Assembly (NCBI GenBank): GCA_016927065.1
Contig: JAFGNJ010000019.1
Coordinates: 1-64,000, forward strand
DNA: 64,000 nucleotides
From: Deltaproteobacteria bacterium
GTDB lineage: Bacteria > Desulfobacterota > B13-G15 > RBG-16-54-18
Direction of reading: 5' to 3'
Part shown: positions 24,752 to 35,300 of the stretch, piece after piece
How the letters are laid out: every line of letters starts with the position of its first letter
Position numbering within the stretch: position 1 is the first letter of the stretch
Notes under the pieces: generated by a model
Told to the model about the DNA's origin: nothing
Databases searched by the model: none
Seen by the model: the letters and a program-made list of their open reading frames with translations, nothing else
Translations under genes and position numbers: made by a program

Positions 24752-25351
24752 TCATACCTCTTTCCTTCCCTCGAGAGACCTGCTCATCGTTCTACTGTCT
24801 ACGTATTCTATATCCCCCCCAGCAGGAACTCCCTGAGCGATACGAGTTACCATTATCCCTAACGGCTTGATGACCTTGGCAAGGTAGAGTGCGGTAGCAT
24901 CGCCTTCAACTGTTGGGTTCGTGGCGATAATAACCTCTACCACCTTGTCTCGCTCTAAACGCTCCAGGAGCTCAGCGATTTTCAACTCCTGTGGTCCAAC
25001 CCCGTCTAAAGGGGCTATAGCTCCATGCAACACGTGATAGAGCCCTTTAAATACGCCCGTTGCTTCTACGGATATAAGGTCATTCGGGTCCTCTACAACA
25101 CACAGAACGGAACGGTCTCTCTGGGAATTCCTACAGATCACGCATTGATCTCCCTCTGCAATATTAAAGCAGATCTGGCAAAGGCCTACTCTCTCCTTGA
25201 CCCTCAGAATGCTTCTCGCTAAGGCCTGTGCTTCGTCTTGAGAGGAACGAAGTATATGGAGTGCAAGACGTGCTGCCGTCTTCTTACCAACGCCCGGGAG
25301 TGTGGCAAGCTTATCAATCAAATCTTCTACAGTTGGAGTATACGTGGACAT
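24752..25351 (-). CDS. recR: Recombination mediator RecR
   Basis: A 199-residue RecR, which with RecO/RecF loads RecA at gaps. The N-terminal helix-hairpin-helix 'LATLPGVGKKTAARLALHIL', the Cys4 zinc finger 'CQICFNIAEGDQCVIC' and the Toprim domain ('LCVVEDPNDLISVEATGVFKGLYHVLHG', 'IATNPTVEGDATALYL') are all present, at normal length. Begins one base after the ybaB stop; the order dnaX-ybaB-recR is common in bacteria. Confidence 0.96.
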   Translation of the reverse strand: MSTYTPTVEDLIDKLATLPGVGKKTAARLALHILRSSQDEAQALARSILRVKERVGLCQICFNIAEGDQCVICRNSQRDRSVLCVVEDPNDLISVEATGVFKGLYHVLHGAIAPLDGVGPQELKIAELLERLERDKVVEVIIATNPTVEGDATALYLAKVIKPLGIMVTRIAQGVPAGGDIEYVDSRTMSRSLEGRKEV

Positions 25352-25352
25352 A

Positions 25353-25667
25353 TTACGTCAAACCAGGGATAGCCATGCCGCCCGTTAATCCTTTCATCTC
25401 CTCGGCCCAAATCTGCTGGGCCCTCCTGATCCCGTCATTCACTGCAGCGATGATCAAGTCCTGGAGCATCTCGATCTCTTGATGATCAACGACTTCGGGG
25501 TCAATCTTCAGGGATATCAGTTCCTGTTTTCCATTCAGCACCACTGTGACCATCCCTCCCCCGGCTGTGGCCTCTATCGTCTTGTCAGCAAGCTCTTCCT
25601 GAAGTTCCATCATCTTGGACTGCAGCTTTTGTGCCTGTTTCATTAAATCTCCTAAACCCTTACTCAT
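25353..25667 (-). CDS. ybaB: Nucleoid-associated protein, YbaB/EbfC family
   Basis: A 104-residue DNA-binding dimer protein. 'GDLMKQAQKLQSKMMELQEELADKTIEATAGGGMVTVVLNGKQELISLKIDPEV' is the standard family pattern (written here only as its parts: helix, then beta strands). Preceded by a GGAGG-type site. Second gene of the dnaX operon. Confidence 0.94.
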   Translation of the reverse strand: MSKGLGDLMKQAQKLQSKMMELQEELADKTIEATAGGGMVTVVLNGKQELISLKIDPEVVDHQEIEMLQDLIIAAVNDGIRRAQQIWAEEMKGLTGGMAIPGLT

Positions 25668-25691
25668 CTCACCACCTCCTTATGATCACAA

Positions 25692-27380
25692 TTATTCATT
25701 TACCTTAACTTCTACGATTCGCCCTTGGAATATCTCAACGGCCTCTTGCACAACATGGTTATCAATGGCCTCCTTCTTTCTGTGCCGCACCAGATCCGTC
25801 TCACTGCCAGGAGGTGCCTTTGTAGACGTCTTCGCATCCTTGGATGGACTGGTGGGGGTAATCCTTATCTGTAACGCATCTTTGAAATGGCGCTGTGCGA
25901 GCTCCTCAACAGACTGTAAGGTAGTGCGCTCTGAGATCCGGTCGAGCGAGAAAGAATCTTTAGCAAAACCTATCTCCAAAATGGTATCAGTAAGCCTTAA
26001 GGGACGCCCTTGGGTCAAAAAGGAGGCGAGAATAGGATTTTCACCTCGAACAAAGTTGATAAACTCATCCCACTGCCGCACCTCCTCTTCACTCGCCTCT
26101 ACTCCTTCTTGAGAATCATGTGCAATCTCTTCCCTACACCCCCCTACTGGCTTTCGGCTGTTCGGTCCTCCACTCCCCTTGTTACTAACCGATTCTGAAA
26201 CGGCGCGGCGGTTTTCTGTATTACTCGCATGAGGTGAGAGGGTGTTTTCTAATCGTTCCACTCGTGACAAGATCTCATCAAGTGGAAGCAGTGACTCCAG
26301 GCGCGCCATCTCTACTACCGTCATCTCCAATACGACCTTTGGAAAGGGGGTTCGTGTCATCAATTCTTCACCCTTGAGTAAAATCTGAAATAATCGATGA
26401 AGGTCCTCAAAACTTACCCCTCCCCCTTGACTCAATAGCTCCTTCGCTTCATCCTCAGGTACTGAGATTACAGAACTTTTACCTCCTTCAAGTTTCATTA
26501 CCAATAGATTACGGAAGTGGTTCAGAAAATCCTTGCAGAATTGTCCCAAATCATAACCGCGATTATACAGATCATCAATGAGAGCGAGACACCGTTTCGC
26601 GTCCTTCTCAAAAATAGCTGCGGAAAGATCGAAAAGGATTTGTCGATCGCCAATTCCAAGCAAGGTTAAGATATCATCTTTCTGTATCTCTTTCCCACTA
26701 TAAGAAATGACCTGGTCGAGAAGACTCTGAGCATCCCTCATACCCCCTTCCGCTTCTCGGGCGATGAGCATAAGGGCATCGTCATCTATTCGCACCTCTT
26801 CAGCTGAAGCGATCGCCCGCAACCGCTCAAAGATCAAATTTAAGGGGATTCGCTTGAAATCAAAGCGCTGACAGCGCGAGAGAATGGTCAGCGGAATCTT
26901 ATGGGGCTCGGTAGTGGCAAAGACAAAGAGGACATGAGAAGGTGGTTCTTCTAATGTCTTCAGTAAGGCATTAAAGGCGCTGGTAGAGAGCATATGGACT
27001 TCATCAATAATATAAATCTTGTACCTGCTTTTGCTGGGGAGATACCTGACGTTCTCCCGCAGCTCCCGCACATTATCCACGCCGGTATTTGAGGCCCCGT
27101 CAATCTCCAATACATCTATGGAGCTCCCCTCAGCGATCTCCTTACAGTTTTCACATTGATTACAGGGCTTTTGGGTCGGACCTTGGACACAGTTTGCCGC
27201 CTTGGCCAAGATCCTGGCCGCTGAGGTCTTCCCAACCCCCCGGGGGCCAGCAAAAAGAAAGGCATGAGCCAGCCTGCCGGCGGCGATGGCGTTCTGGAGG
27301 GTCCGGGTCACGTGGTCTTGCCCTATGAGCTCCTCAAATACCTGCGGTCGCCATTTTCGTGCTAAGACAAGATAAGACAT
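25692..27380 (-). CDS. dnaX: DNA polymerase III subunits gamma/tau
   Basis: A 562-residue clamp-loader ATPase. Walker A 'FAGPRGVGKTSAARIL' (about residues 43-58), a Cys4 zinc module ('CVQGPTQKPCNQCENC'), Walker B 'IYIIDEVHML', sensor 1 and the 'SRCQRFDFKRI' Arg finger are present. The C-terminal ~200 residues are less conserved, with a charged linker at about 385-430, and would form the tau part. No slippery run for a programmed frameshift was noticed. First protein gene after the SRP RNA gene. Confidence 0.95.
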   Translation of the reverse strand: MSYLVLARKWRPQVFEELIGQDHVTRTLQNAIAAGRLAHAFLFAGPRGVGKTSAARILAKAANCVQGPTQKPCNQCENCKEIAEGSSIDVLEIDGASNTGVDNVRELRENVRYLPSKSRYKIYIIDEVHMLSTSAFNALLKTLEEPPSHVLFVFATTEPHKIPLTILSRCQRFDFKRIPLNLIFERLRAIASAEEVRIDDDALMLIAREAEGGMRDAQSLLDQVISYSGKEIQKDDILTLLGIGDRQILFDLSAAIFEKDAKRCLALIDDLYNRGYDLGQFCKDFLNHFRNLLVMKLEGGKSSVISVPEDEAKELLSQGGGVSFEDLHRLFQILLKGEELMTRTPFPKVVLEMTVVEMARLESLLPLDEILSRVERLENTLSPHASNTENRRAVSESVSNKGSGGPNSRKPVGGCREEIAHDSQEGVEASEEEVRQWDEFINFVRGENPILASFLTQGRPLRLTDTILEIGFAKDSFSLDRISERTTLQSVEELAQRHFKDALQIRITPTSPSKDAKTSTKAPPGSETDLVRHRKKEAIDNHVVQEAVEIFQGRIVEVKVNE

Positions 27381-27420
27381 ATTTGCAACATTCCTCTTTT
27401 ACAACCTGTTCTACCACCCA

Positions 27421-27544
27421 CCAGGTACTATTGATAGCTAGGTTTACTGCGACACCTGATAAAATTACTACCGCTGCTTCCTTCCGGACCTGACGGGGTT
27501 TGTAACTATCCGGTACGCAGGACCTAGCTATCAATAGTACCTGG
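27421..27544 (-). ncRNA. ffs: Signal recognition particle RNA, small bacterial type
   Basis: On the minus strand the conserved 4.5S domain is plain: GGTCCTGCG at the 5' side, then CCCCGTCAGGTCCGGAAGG and AAGCAGCGGTA, which form the GNAR-loop hairpin bound by Ffh. The ends 27544-27522 and 27443-27421 are perfect 23-base inverted repeats and would form the terminal stem. Ends are set to this stem and may be off by a few bases. It sits just upstream of dnaX, a frequent position. Confidence 0.93.
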
Positions 27545-27741
27545 TGAGAGACGCAGAGTCATACACTGCACATTCTCGCTGACATTCTTATGCTGGCACC
27601 AACCACCATCAGTCACAAGCTCATCTCTATAAGCTAACTAAGACATTGAACCTTGCTAAATTTTCTGGCGGATCCGGCAAAAGCCTTTATAGCTTTCTTT
27701 TGACAAGATCTCGCCAATCTTTTTGCTTTGCAAAAAATTGG

Positions 27742-27827
27742 CGGAGAGAGAGGGATTCGAACCCTCGGTACCGTTAGGCACACACGATTTCCAATCGTGC
27801 CCCTTCGGCCAGCTCGGGCATCTCTCC
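27742..27827 (-). tRNA. tRNA-Ser(GGA)
   Basis: A full cloverleaf with long variable arm. Acceptor GGAGAGA/TCTCTCC, D arm, anticodon loop TTGGAAA (anticodon GGA at 27792-27790), T arm with GGTTCGAATCC. The CCA is encoded (27741-27739). The 3' end with CCA forms one arm of a hairpin at 27713-27742. Confidence 0.95.
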
Positions 27828-27970
27828 GGGATTCTGTCGCTCCCGCTCTCCTCTTTAAATACAGGGATTACGGGATCCCGAAACGGGAAGAGCGGCAGGT
27901 TATAACTAAGCATTAAATAAAAACCCATTATAAGCTATACGTGGAATGTAGCAAAGCTACATTACCTGGC

Positions 27971-28005
27971 GGATCCGCTTCTCCGCCTTCGGCGGAGGAC
28001 GAGAT
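27971..28005. repeat. GC-rich palindromic repeat, copy 1
   Basis: Contains the hairpin CTCCGCCTTCGGCGGAG followed by GACGAGAT. A near-identical copy lies at 44849-44883, and a degenerate one at about 44918-44950. All are next to serine tRNA genes. The copies resemble REP-type or tRNA-trailer-derived repeats. Confidence 0.6.
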
Positions 28006-28167
28006 TTCAACAGACTTCTCTTATAATAAAGTAGGCGGATTCGTCGAAATCATTTTTAGTTTTTGTCGTAATCTCGCCATGTTTTTTGCTTTCAATAAGA
28101 TAGACGAATCCGTCAAAAGTATTTTTGGCTATTGACGAGATCTCGCCAAAATTTGCTTCGCAAATTT

Positions 28168-28260
<93 letters not shown>

Positions 28261-28262
28261 TT

Positions 28263-28727
28263 TTATCCCCGCCGAGCGTTAAAAAAGGACTGCATGATCT
28301 CCTGACAGCGCTCGGAAAGTATACCCTCTGTTACTTGCACCTGATGGTTTAATCTCTTATCGTTCAGCAGGCGATAAAGGGATTTAACTCCCCCACCCTT
28401 CTCGTCCCGCGCCCCGAAGATGAGGCGAGAGATTCGGCTGTGCACGATTGCCCCGGCACACATAGGGCAAGGTTCAATGGTCACAAAGAGTTCACAACCG
28501 TTTAGGCGGTAGTTCCCCACCTGTGCGGCCCCCTCGCGCAGGACCAATATCTCGGCATGAGCAGTGGGGTCATCCAAGGAGAGGGACCGGTTGTGATTCC
28601 GGGCCACAACCTGGTTATCACTGACCAAGACCGCGCCAACGGGAACCTCCCCTTCCCGCGAAGCTTGTAACGCCTCCTCTATGGCCAACTCCATAATTTC
28701 GTATTCTGTCAAAGAGCTTGTTCTCAT
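28263..28727 (-). CDS. tadA: tRNA-specific adenosine deaminase
   Basis: A 154-residue zinc deaminase that makes inosine at the wobble position of tRNA-Arg(ACG). 'PTAHAEILVLREGA' (HAE, about residues 51-53) supplies the zinc His and catalytic Glu, and 'EPCPMCAGAIVHSRI' the two zinc cysteines. Its tRNA substrate gene is in the same window at 43908-43981. The gene directly precedes tRNA-Ser(CGA), so the two may share a transcript. Confidence 0.93.
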   Translation of the reverse strand: MRTSSLTEYEIMELAIEEALQASREGEVPVGAVLVSDNQVVARNHNRSLSLDDPTAHAEILVLREGAAQVGNYRLNGCELFVTIEPCPMCAGAIVHSRISRLIFGARDEKGGGVKSLYRLLNDKRLNHQVQVTEGILSERCQEIMQSFFNARRG

Positions 28728-28860
28728 CCCTGCTTCGGTAACTAATAATATCTACATGCTAACAAAAAAACAAGGGAGGGGCAAGGGATATCAGATGATG
28801 CGTTTCCACGTGCCGTGCTCGGTGCTTTACATCAAAGGTTTTTCTTGACAATACAGCCAT

Positions 28861-28888
28861 TTTACACTACCGTCCTTATTGCTATAAA
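28861..28888 (+). promoter_or_regulatory. Possible promoter of the 89-aa membrane protein
   Basis: TTTACA (28861-28866), 16 bases, TATAAA (28883-28888). A TTGACA at 28845-28850 lies just upstream but has no good -10 at the right distance. Confidence 0.45.
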
Positions 28889-28926
28889 AAAATTATTAAA
28901 AAATATCTTGATATGAGGAGGAAATT

Positions 28927-29196
28927 ATGAATATCTTTCAGAGGATCATCCTAGTGTTGGGAGCTGCTACATTGGTTGCAGCTATCTTGACGACTCCGAT
29001 GATAGTTAATGTGCAAGGGATGTATGCAAAACCTTCTGCGGCTGATCTTATTCAGATAGAATTAGAGCCCATGATAACACCTTCCACTGCCATTGTGCGC
29101 TCAGTCGGTGTTATCGGCGTAACGGTCTTGCTCTTCTTTGCACTCAGTGGCATTGAGCTCAAAAAACGGGCGAAAAAGGCTAAACCCAAAATGTAA
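28927..29196 (+). CDS. Small hypothetical membrane protein, 89 aa
   Basis: Not recognised. Two membrane segments (about residues 5-22 and 58-75) flank a short, mostly external loop with 'DLIQIELEPMITPSTA'; the C-terminus is strongly basic (KKRAKKAKPK), so both ends are probably cytosolic. AGGAGG lies six bases before the ATG, a promoter-like sequence precedes it and a strong terminator follows, so it looks like a real single gene. Confidence 0.65.
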   Translation: MNIFQRIILVLGAATLVAAILTTPMIVNVQGMYAKPSAADLIQIELEPMITPSTAIVRSVGVIGVTVLLFFALSGIELKKRAKKAKPKM

Positions 29197-29266
29197 CATC
29201 AAAAGAACGCTCGTATATGATGTAACAGGTAAGCACGTGGCCGAAGAGGCCTCCACAAAAACACGT

Positions 29267-29296
29267 AAAGGGCTAGCCGATATCGGCTAGCCCTTT
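29267..29296. terminator. Bidirectional terminator
   Basis: A perfect 30-base palindrome (AAAGGGCTAGCCGAT and its complement) followed by TTTT on the plus strand. It can end the 89-aa gene from the left. From the right it follows the giant gene and the tRNA 3' relic. The GGGCTAGCC stem resembles those at 39107-39130 and 43870-43894. Confidence 0.8.
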
Positions 29297-29305
29297 TCAT
29301 ACGTA

Positions 29306-29340
29306 TGGCGCGCCCAAGAGGTTGTGAACCTCTGACCTAT
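29306..29340 (-). repeat. tRNA 3'-half relic
   Basis: On the minus strand this reads as the 3' part of a tRNA: the 3' side of an anticodon stem (TCCAT), variable loop AGGTC, a paired T arm (AGAGG/CCTCT) and acceptor TGGGCGC-G-CCA. Acceptor strand and CCA are identical to tRNA-Arg(ACG) at 43908, and the sequence around the variable loop is nearly so. The T stem differs, yet still pairs. There is no matching 5' half. The relic directly follows the giant surface-protein gene. Confidence 0.7.
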
Positions 29341-29362
29341 GGATTCTTTCTAAGACAGTTTA

Positions 29363-32300
29363 TCACCACTTGGCGACAAAATTAACGAACCACCCTCCTG
29401 CATCATAACTCAAGTTTGTCAGATCATCATTAAAATCGGTGAAATTGTACCCTACGCCGACCTTAATGTGGTCTCCAAAATGCCGGTAGAGGCATACCAA
29501 CGGCCCATGCTTGTAGTCCTCCGCCTGAAAAACCTTCAAAAAACGGTATTCAAGACTGGCGTCCCAGTTCTTGATAACATGATAATCAAGCCTCCCCGCG
29601 AAAAGCACAGTGTCCGAAGAAAACCACTCCCCGCTCGTCCTTCCCATTCGCATCTGCGCCGATTTGTAGGCCGCCTTCCCTCCTACGCTAAAATATCTGG
29701 AAAGGTCATATATCCCTTCCAATGAAACCACATGGCTTCTCTCATCTACTTCAGTGCTACCAACCTGAGAAAGCGGCGGGAGGTCTTCTAAGAATGTATA
29801 TTTAAACAACATGTTGAGTTTATCCACCTTTATTGGTCTATAAGCAAAACCTGTACTAATCTCGAAAAAGTGGGCATCGTCCATATTCATCGTTTGATTG
29901 TGGGTCAAAGAAAAATTGCAATTGGCGAGAAAAGACCACTCTTTATTCACCGTATATTTGAGCGACGTGGTTGTAATGTATTGGTTCTCATCCACATCTC
30001 CCCTATCGAAACGCATTTCAAATCTGGAAGATGCTTTAAAAGGTTCATGGTCGTATGTCACCCCGAAAGAAGCGGTATCCCTCTTGATGATATTATGCTC
30101 CACATATGAATCCGCCGTGTCTTTGGTCACATGGGCGCTTTCATACTTTACATCAATATTCCATCTATCGTTCGGGAGATACCTGATTCCGATGATATCT
30201 GAGAAGGCATTCTCCAACCTGGATTCCTTGAATTGGTTTTCAGAATAGACGTCTGTCCTCTCGTTCACCTTAGCAGTAGAGCCAAAGGTAACCGTATGCG
30301 TTCTCCCTTCTGTTCTGTCGGTAGAAAACATATAACTTGTGTACGTATTAACCTTGTCATTCATGCTGCTCATGAGCCCTACCCTTCCGCCATACCCCAA
30401 ATTGCCCCCAAAACCTTCGAGGCCGGCCCTAAGCCATTCCGTGATCTGCGAGTTTATCCCGATGGTCGTCTTATTGTTTTCCGGGGTATTATCGTTGTTA
30501 TAGAGCGTTACCTGCTGGGCTGCGTATAACTCGGTACCGTTATTAAAATCATACGAGAGTTTGATCCCGGCAATCACATCCTCTTCCGTGCCGAGGATGG
30601 TATCGGCTTCAGGATGCTCCGGTTGTATATTGTTCTCGTCCTCGTCTAGTTTTTTATGTCTCACCTCGAAAATGCTTCTGAATCTGTCTGTCCAGTGACT
30701 TTCCAGTTGAGCCGTTGAGATGCTCTCATAGAAATCGTCCGCTTCATCAAAGGTGGAATGCTTTACGCTTACGAAGTGATTTTTTGTAATATCGTATCGT
30801 GCGTTCACGCCGAATTCAGTGGTATCGTGTTCCGTTTCTTTGCCTAAACTAGAAAATCCCTCTTCTCGAAAGACATAGTATGCCTCGAGGCCCAGCGGGA
30901 ATGCGCCGTCCGTAATTTCTTTAAAATCAATTACCTGACCCGCCTTAAAGGCGTTCCCTCTGTCCGTCGTGGCCGATGACTCTATGGGCGCAAAGCTCAG
31001 GCCGCCATCGACGGAAAATAATCCAGGTATCTGTGTCTGTTGGGAAGAGGCAAATTCAAAATTGGTATACGTCCCTTTAAAGAGCTTGATCTTCGCATCT
31101 ACGCCATAGAGGTTATAGTCCTGGTTATCCCGTGTCTCCCTCACAAAGGTAGAGCCCAGGCCGAATTGATCGAAGATCCACCAAAAACCTCTTGCCCCAG
31201 CGGTAAGATTTTCTACCCCCTCGGTGCAGCCGAAGCAGTCGGTGTTATATTCATAGTCCACTACTAAAAAGACACTATCCCCATTTATGAGGGCGCTGCT
31301 TATAATGGTCTGAGAATTGGCAAGGATGGGAAGCGGTGAACTGAGCAAAATGCGGCCTTGATAGTAGTCAATCTCGTAATCCGCCCCCGCTAACAGCGTT
31401 GCGATACTGATCACCCTGCCGGAATCTTTATCTCGTATCTCAATAGCAACCTTCTCCGATCCTTCCACTACCCGCTGGTTTCTCAAATAATAGAGGCTGC
31501 CGCCGGTAGACAAAAATTCATTATGGTCTTGCAGCGTCTGGCATTGGGAAACAAACCCGGTGAACATTCCTTTGGAATCTCCGAATTGCGTCTCGGCGAG
31601 GGATTCATAATAGACCTTGGCGCCGTAAAGGCTGCGGTTGTATCTGGCGAGTTCTGTACCGGTAATTTGGGTATTATAGTTCCCCCAGAGGACCTCGGAT
31701 TTGTCCCACTCAAGCCTTACATAAAATCTACCTTGGGTCTCGACATCGCTGATAAGGGTCGAATCATCGCCATAGACCGGGTAATATTTATCAGGGTCGA
31801 GGTTACGGAAGATACGCTTGGGGTCCTTATCATCGAACCGCTTATAGATATCTTGAATCTCCCCATCTTCCGTATCCAGGTACGCGGTCAGAAGATATTT
31901 GCCCTTTATTTTCCCTTTTAGATAAAAGGCCGCCCTTCCGTCTACATAGATCTCTTCATCATAATGGTCATCCTGTGCAACCGGCTCGACATGGCCGCTG
32001 AAGGAATATTGTCCGAGGTTCACATCGACGATGCCGACGATAAAGAACTCGGTAAAAAAGTCCTTAAAAAAGGCCTTTACCCCTCCTCCTTCTTTATTGT
32101 TAATATCAACATCTACCTTCTCCGTCTGAGAAGCCTTCACGCCCCCCTCATTATCCTTGACGATTATGGTAGCGTGATGCTCTCCCGGAGGCTTGATCGA
32201 CTCTGCGATAAATCCCCCCTCTTCATCTACTGGAACATACTCCTCATCGATATAGACGTGGTCAGTTGGGGCCAGATTTTTCCCATAAAATACGACCTTT

Positions 32301-35300
32301 TCGCCTTTGGGAATGATACTCCGTTGAGCGGTATTATCGATGCCAAAACCAGGAAATTTCCCCTCTGTTAAGGCCTTTACACTATCGTGCTCTCCTTCTT
32401 CAAACAATGCCCCACTTGAGACCGTGAAAAACTTGGGTATCGTCTCATCCCTTCTGCCTTCTTCGTTATAGACTTCGAGGATGTACTTGTATTCTTTGTT
32501 GATATCTATTAATTCGCCGTTGTCCAGGATGCCATTCCAATACACCGGCTCATAATTACTGGCCTGCTGTAACTCGATGGTCTTAAGGGGATAGATGCAT
32601 TCAACATCCTTCTTGTCATAAATGCTAATCTTGTACTCCTGGATGAAATCGGGGTAGTTCGTATAAATGTAAAAGGCGATGTCCTCCTTCAAACCGGCAT
32701 CCGTTCTCAGGATTGCATCATTCATGAGCGATACGTTCAGCCTTGGATCAGTTATAAAGCGATCCTGGGAAACCGTTATAATGGGAGTTTTACCATCATG
32801 AGTATCCTGCACGGGCTCAACACCCTCCTGCGACGAGGGAACTGCGGCGGGCAACTGGACCCCGAAATTTATCTTTTTCATAAGGGCGGAGGTAATTCTG
32901 ACGACACGGGGGTTCTCAGTAGTAAATCTTGTGCCTGCGGGGAGAGATTTGGGGTCGACTTTTAAGATAAAGTTCCTCCCCCTGTCCCATCTGCCGGGGT
33001 CGACCCCTGCAATGTGATACCTCCCAAACTTATCCGTGGTAACAATCTCTCCCCGCACCGATATCACCTTTGCCATGGCAATACCCTCTTCCCCCTCATC
33101 CTGAATCCCATTGCCATTCTTATCATGAAAGACCTTGCCGATGATCGTGGTAAGCTCAAATATTGGATCTTTTATCACACAGACACTTGCACTGGCGATA
33201 TTCGAAATGCGATTGCCGCCTCTCATGGCGAAGGCGGTATTTTTATATTCCCCTTCCTGCACCCCCGAGCCGACCACCAAGATATAGGTGATGGTTCTTG
33301 TTTGACCGACTGCAAAGGTAAGGTTCTGAAATTCGAGCGGACGAGTGCCCACCGGGTTGATACTTTGTCCATCAATCCGCGCCGACCCATCCACATACTT
33401 GAACCCAGCGGGGATGTTGTCACGAATGGTAATAGTACCCACGAAGGGGGCACCGGTCGTGTTTTGTATCCTCAGTGTATAGAGGATGAGATCGCCGATA
33501 CTCACGGTCTTCTTGTTAACAGACTTAGTAATAAAGAAGGCCTCACCTGCGGGGTCCAAGGGGATATGGTTGTTCACCACGTTGGCCGATACCAGGGGGG
33601 TAAAGGAAAACGAAAGGAAATATTGAGTCGTATCAGCGCCTGCGGCAAGCCCTCCTGAGTCTGCCGGACACACCCCTGGCAAGTCCGTTGACGGCGGACC
33701 GTCATTGTTCTGGACCACCGCCGGAGCAGGCGCCGCAAGGACTGTCAGCGTGTTGCTGCACGGAGGTATGAGAGTCGAGATGCCCGGCACATACCCTGGG
33801 GGTGATGTGGTTGTTAGGGTATAGGTGCCTGTCGGGGCGGTATTTAAGAGCAAAAACTGGTAGTCTCCCATGGGACCAGTGGTCTGGGTCGCATTGGCTG
33901 CCCCACCGACAAGATGCACGGCCGGATCGAAACCAGGCGGTCCTGAGATGGTTATGGTAGCCCCCGCTACTCGAACACGGGTCACGGCATCGTAAATCAC
34001 GCCCGAAGGATCCAACGGCAGATTCTGATTTATAGCGTCGTCGCCGCCGGCGAGCGTCAGATCACGAATAGTACCGTAGTCAAGATCAACCCCAGGCCAC
34101 ACAGAGATGGGATGACCGTAAATGTAACCACCGGACGGGTGGCGGAAGCGAATCTCATAGGTACCGGGAGACAGGCCGGTAATGGCATATGCTCCGGCGG
34201 CATTAGTTGTCGTCGTGGCAATAAGTGTATAGGTAGTATCAGTGGGGTTTGCGCGCTGGATCAGCTCGACAGTCCAGTTAGCCATGAGAGGTTCGCCCGC
34301 ATCGAGATCACGCTGGTGGTCAAGGTCAAGCCATACCGTGCCCGAGACCTGGGCAACACCGGCCGCCCCTTGCCTCTCCCCGAAGTTGTATCCGGTCCCC
34401 AAGGCCCCGGGAGTGGGAAAAACGATTGCTGAAAAGACATCGTTTACCGCCGTGCTACCGCCAAGCGTACCAACGGTATCTTGCCCGTCGATCCACCCAG
34501 CCGGTGGTGTCTCGGTTATCGTATATCCCGCCGCATTCGGCATCGGCAGGTTGTCGAAACTATAGCTGCCGTCAGACGCGGTGGTAGTGACAAGGTTTAC
34601 GGCATTACCGTTGATGTCTGTGCCAGTAAGCGTGACCGTGACGTTGGGTATGCCCGGCTCAGCCGGCTCATCGATGCCGTTGTTGTTGATATCGTTGTAC
34701 ACGGTCCCGGCAAGACTGCCGCCGATCTCACCAAAATTATAGTCAGTAGCAATGGTAGTAGTACTGAGGTCAATGTTGCTAATTATGTCGTTGCCGAGCG
34801 TACCACCGGCCGAGCCGACACTGTCCAGGCCGTCTGCCCAGGCAAGGGGTTGTGTTTCAGTGACGGTATAGGTGCCGGCGCGCAGGGGGCCAAAACCATA
34901 GGCGCCGCTGGCATTGGTGGTGGTGCTGACAGTGACGGGGTTACCAAGGTAATCGGTCCCCGTGAGGGTGATCTGCACATTGGGGATACCGGTAGTCTCA
35001 CCGGCATCTCGAACGCCGTCGTTGTCTTCATCACTCCAGACGTATCCGGAGATGCTTGCGGCCGGTATCTCACCGAACAGATACCCAGCCAGCGCGGTGT
35101 TGGCGGGAACGATGATGCTGGATATGACGTCAGTCGTCCTGCTGCCTGGTATAGCACTAGCGCCGTTGTCCCTGCTGTCGAGGCCGTCGAAATAAGATAA
35201 AGGCGGCTGGGTTTCAGTTATCGTGTACCCGGAAGCGTCAGAGGGCGACAGGTTGTTAAAACGGTAAAAACCACCGGCATTGGTAGTGGTGGTTCTATCG

